The notes under the pieces are model-generated. The model had not been told where the DNA came from. It did not search any database and was given only the letters and a program-made list of their open reading frames with translations. The position numbers were made by a program, and so were the translations under genes. Source: Nitrospira defluvii (lineage in GTDB: Bacteria; Nitrospirota; Nitrospiria; Nitrospirales; Nitrospiraceae). From it: DNA of 64,000 nt. Of this stretch, positions 41,886 through 50,133 are shown in pieces. The stretch spans positions 1 to 64,000 of the forward strand of contig WYAX01000009.1 in assembly GCA_011525625.1 (NCBI GenBank), in the 5' to 3' direction. Numbering within the stretch: position 1 is the stretch's first letter; the number at the start of each line of letters is the position of its first letter.

Positions 41886-44800
41886 ATGCGTACCATTCGT
41901 CGTCTGCCCTTCATATTCATACTGGTACTCGGCACGGCCTTGATGTTCATGCTTGGCTCCCCCAGCATGGCAAAAGAGACGGATACGGATTCTCCAATCG
42001 GTGGTGTTGGAGGTGCTGTCCACGCCGATCCATTCACGGGTATGGCGACGACGAGTATTCCCATTGACGTGGTACCTGGGAGAAACGGGGTGCAGCCGAA
42101 TTTAGCGCTGACCTATGCGAGTGCTGGCGGAAATGGCTGGGTCGGGATGGGCTGGAAGCTGGAGGTCGGGGCCATTGAGCGACAAACTCGCTGGGGCGTG
42201 CCCTATCTTCCTACGGCGAGTGACGAACAAGCCGGCAGAGTCTATACCATTCGTGTCAATGGAGTGAGTGCTGATCTCGTGCCGGCTCCATCCCCCGCGT
42301 CGTCTGACGAATATCGCGCCAAGATTGAAGGCGGATTTCTCAGGGTCAAGAAGCTTTCTGGAGGATCAGCTGGGTGGGAGGTCACGGATAAGACGGGCAA
42401 GAAATATCTCTTTGGTACAACATCATCGACTCGGATGAGTGATCCTGCCGATGCAACAAGGATATTCAAATGGTGTTTAGAGCGAGTAGAAGACCGTGAC
42501 GGCAATTTCATGACCGTCGCCTATGCGGGGGACCAGGGACAGGCCTATCTTGACCATATCGATTACACCGGGAATGGCGCAACAGCCCCAACGAACACGG
42601 TCAAATTCTATCTTGAAAATAGATCTGATGCACCGGCGATGTATCTCGGCAATTATCTCATCAAAACTGCGAAGCGATTGAAGACCATTGAGGTCAGGGC
42701 GAACTCGGCCCTCGTCCGCGCCTATGCGCTCACCTATAGTCAGAGTACCAGTACGTCCAACTCCATATTGGTCTCCATTCAGCAAACTGGGAAGGATGCT
42801 TTAATTGATGCCTCCGGAGCCGTGAGTGGGGGAAGCGTACTCCCTGCGATCACAATGGGCGTATCCAGTGCACTATCGAATTTTAGTAATGCCACTTGGT
42901 CGTCGTTTGGATCAGGGGGAGGAGATTTAAGGGATCGCATGCTCGTCGGCGACTTTAACGGTGACGGCAGGAATGATTTGGCGTTTCACGCTCCGTGGAT
43001 GGGTCAGATTCTTGTCGGCATCTCGACAGGAACAAGTTTGAGCTGGTCCGCCTGGGCCGGTGCTGGCACGACAGATTTGATGGGACGATGGCTGGTGGGG
43101 GATTTCAACGGAGACGGCAAGAGCGATCTCACTTACCATGATCCGTGGGGCGGCCAACTGAATGTCTTTATATCCACAGGAAGCACTTTCGGTTCAGCGC
43201 AATGGGGCAATGCAGGGGCGACGGAGCTCAAAGGTCGGTGGTTGGTTGGGGATTTCAATGGGGATGGCAAGAGTGATCTCACGTATCACAACCCGTGGGG
43301 TGGCCAACTCTATGTCTTTCCATCTACCGGGAGCGGTTTTGGTTCGGCGCAATGGGGGAATGCGGGGGCGACCGAGCTCAAAGATCGGTGGATAGTGGGA
43401 GATTTTAACGGGGAAGGGAAACATGACCTCGTCTATATGAATCCCTGGGATGGTGGCTCCTACATGTTCCTGTCTGATCCGAACAATCCCCTGCCGGATT
43501 TGCTAACGAGTCTCTCCAATGGCCTTGGCGGAACAACAACCATCACTTACGTACCTTCGTCGCAGTACACGAATGCGCAGTTACCGTATCCCGTCCAGAC
43601 CACCGCGACGATTACGACGTGCGACAATTGGAACAGCACGACTTCGGCCTGTGCTGGAACTGCGCTCACAACGGCCCACACCTACAGCGGTGGGTATCAC
43701 CATATCGGCGAGCGGGAGTTCCGAGGTTTCAACTACGTCAAGGTGACTGGGCCGGTGGGGCCCACAGGCGAGCAGCTCCTTTCCGAGACATGGTTTCATC
43801 AAGGCAATGACGTGGCCGTGGGGACGAACAACCCGAACGTCGCGCATGGCTACACGAAGGGCCTGCCCTATCGGACAAAGGTGACTGATGCGACTGGCCA
43901 TGTCTGGTCGGACGCAACGACGGCCTATTTGGCTGATGCCGATGGTGTGGCGCCATTCTTTACTCCAGTAACTCAGGTGGATGCCAGCATTGACAATGGG
44001 GCGAAGCAAACCAGAACCGTTTACGCCCAATATGACACCTACGGCAATGTCCTGCGCGAAGACCAGGTTGGAGACATTAGTACGACTACTGACGATCGGA
44101 CATTGATCCGGACCTTCGCCAATAACACGGCGGATTGGTTGCTGGGGTTCCCGACCAGTGAGACGGTTTATGAAGGGATTGGACTCAGTCTTCAGGTCGC
44201 TCAGACTACGCTCTATTACGACGGCACGGCTAGTTGCGGGACGGCCTCGACGAACCAGACTCCCACGTTGGGGCATCTCACACGTACGGTCCGCTGGCTC
44301 AACGGTGGGACCAATCCCGAGACTCGCATGGCCTACGATGCCATGGGGAATATCCTCTGTACCCGCGACGCCAATGGAAATACCACGACCTTGACCTACG
44401 ACAGCATGAATACCTTCGCGAAGACGACGGTCAATCCGCTGGGGCATGTGGTGACCACCCAATATTACGGGGTGGACGGCGTGGCCACGGACAAGGGGCT
44501 CTTTGGCCAGGTCAAGAGCGTAACCGATCCAAACAATCAAACGACGACCAGCGAATATGACGCCTTCGGCCGCAAGAGCAAAACCACGACTCCGGATGGG
44601 CTGATCACCACGGCTACCTACAACTACGGCATAGGTTTCACCATCGGCACCCAGCATGTGTTGACGAGCACCTCCGGCGCCGGCCTGGCTACGGCACTTA
44701 CGAGCGCTACCTACTTTGATGGATTAGGCCGTTCGCTCAAGAAAGAAAGCACCGGACCGGATGCCAAGATCATTGTGACCGAGGTGCAATACGACAGCCG

Positions 44801-47800
44801 CGGAGCAGTCCGGAAGAAAAGCTTGGCCTATTTTAAAACCCTCGAATCCGTCACTAGCCGGTGGGCCACGACAAGCTATGATGCGCTCGGGCGGGTCGTG
44901 CGCATGGACAGTCCAGACAGCACCCGGGGCCTCGCTTGCTTCGCAGATTGGGTCACGGTCACGATTGATGCGGCCGACCATCGCAAGCGTGAGACTAAAG
45001 ACGCCTACGGCCGGACGGTTCGTGTCGATGAATATCAAAGTACCACGAGTACTTGTGACACGGCGGTCGGCACCCCCTATGCTACGACCACTTATCAGTA
45101 TGACGTACAGGGCAATCTTCTGTCCGTGACGGATGCCAAGGGCAACGTCTCAACTATGACCTATGACACCTTAGGCCGGAAGACCGCCATGCATGACCCC
45201 GATATGGGGAATTGGAGTTACCTGTACGATGCGGCCGGCAATTTGACCAAGCAGACCGATGCCAAAGGCCAGGTGCTGTGGTTCCAGTATGATGCGCTCA
45301 ACCGTCGGGTGCAAAAGGACTTCACGACGCAGAAGGCCGTCGGCTCCGGGGATGTCCGCTACACCTATGACGGATCCACAAATAACCGAAAGGGGCGATT
45401 GCAACAGGTCGTCGATGCGTCAGGGACGGTCGTGTTCCAGTACGATGGACTCGGTCGTATTACCCAGTCGGACAAAACGTTGGATGGCACGACCTACACC
45501 ACGCAAAGCACCTATGACGGGCTCGGGCGGCTCCTGACGGTGACCTATCCGAGCGCCCCTGCGAAGACCATTAGTTATGCCTACAATGGGCCGGTGTTGG
45601 ACAAGGTGTTTGAAAGCACCACCACCTATATTCAGTACATCAACTACAATGCGTTTGGGCAGGCCGGCACGACGACCTATGGCAATGGCGTGTCCACCAC
45701 GATGACCTATGCCAATGCCAGCAATACCGTCTGCAGCCAGCAGAACTTTCGGCTCTGTACCTTAAAGACGAATGGCCCAGGTTCTGGTGGCGGAGGTGGT
45801 GGAGGGGGATCCAATACCACTTATAGTGCTGTGGCCGATTTTTCCGGCACGCAGGGCTTCCATGGCTGGTACTACCTGAGCTCAACGGGAGCTCAGCTCA
45901 CCTGGAACGGTAATTTTTGGAGTGGGACCGACGGCTATATCGGCCTGTGGAACGATGGGGGGCATCCGGGCAACAGCACCGATGCCGTGCGCCGCTGGGT
46001 GGCGCCCTCTGCTGGCAGCATCCAGATTACCGGTACGACGTTCGATAGGGACACCTCCTGCGGGATAGATGGTGTTCAGGTGACCATCAAGAAGAATGGG
46101 GCCGTCCTGTGGCAGCAGACCATCGCGGCCGGGGATACCACCGGCTACAGTTTCAATCTGTCCAATACGGTGGCGATGGGAGATCAGCTTGATTTTGTGA
46201 CGAATAAGCTGACCACCTCGGCCTGCGACAACACCGTGTTCAGGCCCACGATTGTCCTGACGACTTCTGGCGGCGGCGGTGGCAGTAGCACGACCTATAG
46301 TGCCGTGGCGGACTTCTCTGGGGTACAGGGTCAGCAGGGCTGGTACTACCTGAGCTCAACGGGAGCCCAACTCACCTGGAATGGCAATTTTTGGAGTGGG
46401 ACCGACGGCTATATCGGCTTGTGGGACGATGGGAGCCATCCGGGCAACAGCACCGATGCCGTGCGCCGATGGGTCGCGCCGTCTGCGGGTAGTGTCCAGA
46501 TCACCGGTACGACCTTCGATGGGGACACCTCCTGCGGGATAGATGGTGTTCAGGTGACCATCAAGAAGAACGGGGCGGTCCTCTGGCAGCAGACCATCGC
46601 CGCCGGGGATACCACCGGCTACAGTTTCAATCTGTCCAATACGGTGGCGACGGGAGATCAGCTTGATTTTGTGACGAATAAGCTGACCACCTCAGCCTGC
46701 GACAATACCGTGTTCATGCCTACGATTGTCCTGACCACAGGCAGTGGTGGTGGCGGCAGTAGTGGTACGGCCTATCAGGATCTTCGGTATGTCTATACGC
46801 CAGACGGCAATGTCAGCGACATCTACGACAACCTGGTGGCGGGAGGAGGCGGGGATCAGCACTTGAGCTATGACAGCTTGAGTCGGCTGACCTTGGCGAA
46901 CGGTCCTTATGGGACCAGCGGGACCAATACGTCACTCACGTACACCTACGATGAACTGGGGAATCTGACCTTCAATACCCAGGTAGGCACCTACACCTAT
47001 CCCCCTAGCGGCTCGAGCAGTGTCCGTCCCCATGCGGTTGCGACCGCCGGCAGTAATACCTACAGTTACGACGCGAATGGCAACCTGACCAGCGGGGCGG
47101 GGCGCACGCTGACCTACAATCTCGAGAACAAGCCCGTAACGGTGACGACGGCGGGCCAAACTACCACCTTCGTCTATGACGGCGACGGCGAGCGGGTCAA
47201 AAAGAACGCAGGGTCCACGACCACGCGGTATATCAGTAAGCTCTACGAGTGTGACAACACGAGTTGTTCACGGATGATCTTCGCGGGCGGACAACGCATT
47301 GCGACCATCGGTTCCGGTGGAGCGACCTACTATTACCATGCGGACCACCTCGGCTCATCGAGTGTGATCACCGACAGCACGGGGTTGAAGGTTCAGTCCA
47401 TCGCATATTATCCGTACGGCGCGCCACGCATGAATCAGAGCTTGATCACACCGGTCATCGACGTACCGTATAAGTATACGGGTAAGGAGCTCGATAGTAC
47501 CACAAACCTCTACTACTACGAGGCACGCTACTACGATGCGACTATAGGGCGCTTTATGAGTGCAGATACGATCGTTCAAAACCCAAAGGATCCTCAGACG
47601 CTAAATCGCTATACATATGTACGAAACAATCCCTATAGGTACACAGATCCAACTGGTCAGCGCTTCCTGGGCGATGTGGGGAAATTCCTGGGCCGCTATG
47701 TAGCGCCCGTAGTGTCGGGGGCTATAGGCTATTGGGTTTGTGGCCCAGCGGGACCGATTTGCGCCGGCGCAGCATCAGGACTTACACAAGCTGCGGTTGC

Positions 47801-48482
47801 GCAATCCGAAGGAAAAAATGCCAATTTGGTAAGAGGAACTTTGGGCGGAGCTGCAGGTGTCGTTGCGATGGGAGTTGCGAATACGCTTCCGGTTTGCGCA
47901 CAGCTTGGCGGTGCATGTGGATTTGCGGCATCCGGTGCAACCTATGCCGCAATTAACAAGAGAGACCCGAGAGAAGGGGCAAAGCAAGGCTTGATAGGGG
48001 GCGCGATTGCATTGCCTATCATAGTGGCAACATCGTATATAAATGCCAGCGGTCCCTCAGGTTCAAGAGAATTGACCCCTGATGAAGTTGAATTAGCCCG
48101 ATCTGTTTTTAGTGAGAAGGTCGATCTATCGTCCGTGCGGATTTACAACTCTAAATACATTTTATTGCAGGGGCAACGATTTGCCATGGCTCCAGACGGA
48201 AATATCTATTGGCCACAGGATAATGGCAATATGGCTAACAGTTTCCCAAAACTGTTCATTCACGAAATGACTCATGTTATGCAATTTCAACACGGCATCA
48301 ATGTGCTATTTCAAGGGTTTCTCCTACAAGGCGCGAAATACTTGAGTGGTCAGCTGTATGACCCCTACAAATTTAGTTATGATAAGGACCGCCTATTCAG
48401 TGATTATAATATTGAACAGCAAGGTGAATATGCCGTAGAAATCTATAAAGGTACGTACCCTTCAACCGCAATAGACTATTGA
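41886..48482 (+). CDS. Secreted RHS-repeat toxin with C-terminal zincin-like domain
   Basis: A 2198-residue protein. A signal peptide (MRTIRRLPFIFILVLGTALM) leads to an SpvB-like region (AVHADPFTGMATTSIPIDVV). Four FG-GAP-like repeats at about 350-530 (VGDFNGDGKSDLTYHDPWGG) and long YD/RHS repeats follow. Two near-identical tandem domains of about 160 residues each, joined by Gly/Ser linkers, interrupt the RHS part (about 1305-1620). The RHS core (YYYHADHLGSSSVITDSTGL, YYYEARYYDATIGRFMSADT) ends at DPTGQ, residue 1921. The 278-residue tail has a Gly/Ala-rich segment and HEMTH at 2126-2130 (FIHEMTHVMQFQHG), a gluzincin-type motif. AAGGAG six bases before ATG 41886 sets the start. A small lipoprotein gene follows by 3 bases and may protect against the tail. 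Confidence 0.92.
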   Translation: MRTIRRLPFIFILVLGTALMFMLGSPSMAKETDTDSPIGGVGGAVHADPFTGMATTSIPIDVVPGRNGVQPNLALTYASAGGNGWVGMGWKLEVGAIERQTRWGVPYLPTASDEQAGRVYTIRVNGVSADLVPAPSPASSDEYRAKIEGGFLRVKKLSGGSAGWEVTDKTGKKYLFGTTSSTRMSDPADATRIFKWCLERVEDRDGNFMTVAYAGDQGQAYLDHIDYTGNGATAPTNTVKFYLENRSDAPAMYLGNYLIKTAKRLKTIEVRANSALVRAYALTYSQSTSTSNSILVSIQQTGKDALIDASGAVSGGSVLPAITMGVSSALSNFSNATWSSFGSGGGDLRDRMLVGDFNGDGRNDLAFHAPWMGQILVGISTGTSLSWSAWAGAGTTDLMGRWLVGDFNGDGKSDLTYHDPWGGQLNVFISTGSTFGSAQWGNAGATELKGRWLVGDFNGDGKSDLTYHNPWGGQLYVFPSTGSGFGSAQWGNAGATELKDRWIVGDFNGEGKHDLVYMNPWDGGSYMFLSDPNNPLPDLLTSLSNGLGGTTTITYVPSSQYTNAQLPYPVQTTATITTCDNWNSTTSACAGTALTTAHTYSGGYHHIGEREFRGFNYVKVTGPVGPTGEQLLSETWFHQGNDVAVGTNNPNVAHGYTKGLPYRTKVTDATGHVWSDATTAYLADADGVAPFFTPVTQVDASIDNGAKQTRTVYAQYDTYGNVLREDQVGDISTTTDDRTLIRTFANNTADWLLGFPTSETVYEGIGLSLQVAQTTLYYDGTASCGTASTNQTPTLGHLTRTVRWLNGGTNPETRMAYDAMGNILCTRDANGNTTTLTYDSMNTFAKTTVNPLGHVVTTQYYGVDGVATDKGLFGQVKSVTDPNNQTTTSEYDAFGRKSKTTTPDGLITTATYNYGIGFTIGTQHVLTSTSGAGLATALTSATYFDGLGRSLKKESTGPDAKIIVTEVQYDSRGAVRKKSLAYFKTLESVTSRWATTSYDALGRVVRMDSPDSTRGLACFADWVTVTIDAADHRKRETKDAYGRTVRVDEYQSTTSTCDTAVGTPYATTTYQYDVQGNLLSVTDAKGNVSTMTYDTLGRKTAMHDPDMGNWSYLYDAAGNLTKQTDAKGQVLWFQYDALNRRVQKDFTTQKAVGSGDVRYTYDGSTNNRKGRLQQVVDASGTVVFQYDGLGRITQSDKTLDGTTYTTQSTYDGLGRLLTVTYPSAPAKTISYAYNGPVLDKVFESTTTYIQYINYNAFGQAGTTTYGNGVSTTMTYANASNTVCSQQNFRLCTLKTNGPGSGGGGGGGGSNTTYSAVADFSGTQGFHGWYYLSSTGAQLTWNGNFWSGTDGYIGLWNDGGHPGNSTDAVRRWVAPSAGSIQITGTTFDRDTSCGIDGVQVTIKKNGAVLWQQTIAAGDTTGYSFNLSNTVAMGDQLDFVTNKLTTSACDNTVFRPTIVLTTSGGGGGSSTTYSAVADFSGVQGQQGWYYLSSTGAQLTWNGNFWSGTDGYIGLWDDGSHPGNSTDAVRRWVAPSAGSVQITGTTFDGDTSCGIDGVQVTIKKNGAVLWQQTIAAGDTTGYSFNLSNTVATGDQLDFVTNKLTTSACDNTVFMPTIVLTTGSGGGGSSGTAYQDLRYVYTPDGNVSDIYDNLVAGGGGDQHLSYDSLSRLTLANGPYGTSGTNTSLTYTYDELGNLTFNTQVGTYTYPPSGSSSVRPHAVATAGSNTYSYDANGNLTSGAGRTLTYNLENKPVTVTTAGQTTTFVYDGDGERVKKNAGSTTTRYISKLYECDNTSCSRMIFAGGQRIATIGSGGATYYYHADHLGSSSVITDSTGLKVQSIAYYPYGAPRMNQSLITPVIDVPYKYTGKELDSTTNLYYYEARYYDATIGRFMSADTIVQNPKDPQTLNRYTYVRNNPYRYTDPTGQRFLGDVGKFLGRYVAPVVSGAIGYWVCGPAGPICAGAASGLTQAAVAQSEGKNANLVRGTLGGAAGVVAMGVANTLPVCAQLGGACGFAASGATYAAINKRDPREGAKQGLIGGAIALPIIVATSYINASGPSGSRELTPDEVELARSVFSEKVDLSSVRIYNSKYILLQGQRFAMAPDGNIYWPQDNGNMANSFPKLFIHEMTHVMQFQHGINVLFQGFLLQGAKYLSGQLYDPYKFSYDKDRLFSDYNIEQQGEYAVEIYKGTYPSTAIDY

Positions 48483-48485
48483 AAA

Positions 48486-48908
48486 ATGGCAAGAAATCCG
48501 TTGATTTTCATTGTACTGCTAGCAGTTATTTCCTGTACCTTTTTGTCTTGCTCCCGGGGCTTTATTGTGACAGTGGAGGGTAAATATGGCGACGCAGTTT
48601 ATTTCCGTTTCCATGACCCTGTCGACGGTAAGATTACGAAGTACAACGTAATCGAGCTCATCATTCAAGAGAAAAAGGAGGGTAATCAGTGGGATGTAAT
48701 TTGGGCTTTAAGTGGGGAGCAATCGATTGATGAGGTGCAATATGGTAAGAAATATGAGGGCTTCAACGAGATTACCCAACCACGGGTCCTTTCGCTGAAA
48801 GGGGAATATCGTGTGCACGTCAAGGATATGCCAAGGTTCGAGCCTCCTGGATACGGCTATGCCCGATTTACATTCAATGAAAGTGGGGAAATAGTCATGC
48901 TGAGATAA
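48486..48908 (+). CDS. Small lipoprotein, candidate immunity protein for the RHS toxin
   Basis: A 140-residue protein. The lipoprotein signal peptide PLIFIVLLAVISCTFLSCSR has a lipobox ending at Cys near residue 22. The mature part is predicted beta-rich (ITKYNVIELIIQEKK, GEYRVHVKDMPRFE). The gene begins 3 bases after the RHS stop, and its lower GC matches the toxin's tail. Immunity genes of RHS effectors sit in exactly this place, and a periplasmic lipoprotein would suit a toxin acting in the periplasm. The role is inferred from position only. Confidence 0.75.
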   Translation: MARNPLIFIVLLAVISCTFLSCSRGFIVTVEGKYGDAVYFRFHDPVDGKITKYNVIELIIQEKKEGNQWDVIWALSGEQSIDEVQYGKKYEGFNEITQPRVLSLKGEYRVHVKDMPRFEPPGYGYARFTFNESGEIVMLR

Positions 48909-48975
48909 GTGAAAATTACCGTTGGTCCCCACCAGATCTGTGCGATTCGGAGACATCGGTTCACTTTTCTTGGGC

Positions 48976-49815
48976 CTAAAATCTCGCTTCGATATGGCGC
49001 CTGAGTGCTAAGTCTGTTTGGTAGTGAATCACCTGGAATCGCTCACCAGTCGGGTCATACTTGGATTCGACCTCATCCCAAACCGACGTGGCTTCCTGCT
49101 TGGCACAGAACGTTTCGATTGGTTTGTGCTCGTTCAACGAGCCATGAGGCCGAGCCCAGTTGTAGTGGTGTTGCCACTCGGCCAACCGCAATTCCACGTC
49201 AGGTGTTCGCGGATCAGTCACAGCCCAGAATTCTTCGCGGTTGGTTTTCTGCGAGCGTTCGACTTTGCCATTCAAATGCGGAGAGGCCGGTCGATTGGGG
49301 CGGAATTTGATGCAGTGGTCCATGAGCCACTGCTGAGCGGCCATCGCGAAGAATTCGCGACCGCGATCCGTTTGGACCCGCTGCACAGGAAACGGCATTT
49401 CTTCGATGACAGGGTCCAAGAAGACCAGCGTGCTGGCCGCAGTGCGTCGAGGGAACACGGCTAGACGCGATAGAGTGTGCAGTCATCGACGGCCGTATAC
49501 TGATAACAGCCCGGGGCAATCTTACACGTGTCGAGTTGCACGCGGTCTCCAGGAATCAGTCGGGCATACTGATGGCGTGACTTCCGTCGAGCTGGGCGAA
49601 CCAAAGGGAGCACCTGATTGGTAACCAATACCTTGTGAATCGAGTCGAGCGAGAGGCAGAGATCATGATGGCGCCGCAATTCGTGTTGAATCCGGCGCGC
49701 CCCTAACTTCCGCTCCGTACGCAGACTCAGAATCAAGGCGCCTCGTGCTCGAAAATGCGTCGGTTTGGAGATCGGGTGAGACGGCGGCTGCGACTGAGCT
49801 TCGCGATCCTTCGCT
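48976..49815 (-). pseudogene. IS481-family transposase with a one-base frameshift
   Basis: Minus-strand frame B encodes the HTH and start of the integrase core (LGARRIQHELRRHHDLCLSL, VQLDTCKIAPGCYQYTAVDD, CTLYRV) and stops at TAG near 49463. Frame C continues at once with FPRRTAASTLVFLDPVIEEM, VQTDRGREFFAM and HLNGKVERSQKT. Restoring one base after CGCGTC rejoins the two, giving YRV-LAVFPRRT as in intact relatives. DDE residues are visible in DTCK, QTDRG and GKVERSQ. Similarity extends upstream to about 49815 (RSRRLTRSPNRRI). IS481 transposases are single-ORF, so this is probably a dead copy. Confidence 0.82.
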
Positions 49816-50133
49816 CAAGGTGGTCGAATACGTTTTATGCCATGGGTACCTCTCTGGTCAACTTCTGGTTTTGGTCGCAGGGATAATCTCCATTGTACTA
49901 AGCGCGCGGTAACCTCTCGGTTTCTCTATCTGCCTGATACGGCTGGCGGAGCTGCTTCCAGGGATCGTTCCCTCCTTTTGAGTCCCTACCACTGGGGAGA
50001 TTGTCGATTTAGGTATTCCGGGGTACACCTGATGAACGCCCATTCCAAATGTTCTTGGTTCTCTGCGACGGCTGAGTGTCTAAGGGGATGGTGCAATAGG
50101 GTGCAAAAGAATTCTTTCCGGGAGACCTGCTGT
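49816..50133. other. Intergenic region upstream of the secretin operon
   Basis: No gene is supported. The frame open from 49837 is in phase with the secretin but has no start context. The promoter of the eight-gene operon should lie here; the sole clear element is GGAG about nine bases before ATG 50134. Confidence 0.45.

Noticed and set aside
43000..43450. Tandem repeats considered as a CRISPR or regulatory array
   Set aside because: The repeats are in phase with the reading frame at about 50 codons and encode FG-GAP-like VGDFNGDGK units, so they are protein repeats. No CRISPR array was seen in the window.
43581..44657. Minus-strand open frame of 358 codons
   Set aside because: Antisense shadow of the RHS repeat region; no start context and no recognisable domain.
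48976..49736. Programmed frameshift in the IS481-type transposase
   Set aside because: IS481 elements normally use a single frame, and no slippery run is visible at the junction. A one-base deletion explains the break more simply.
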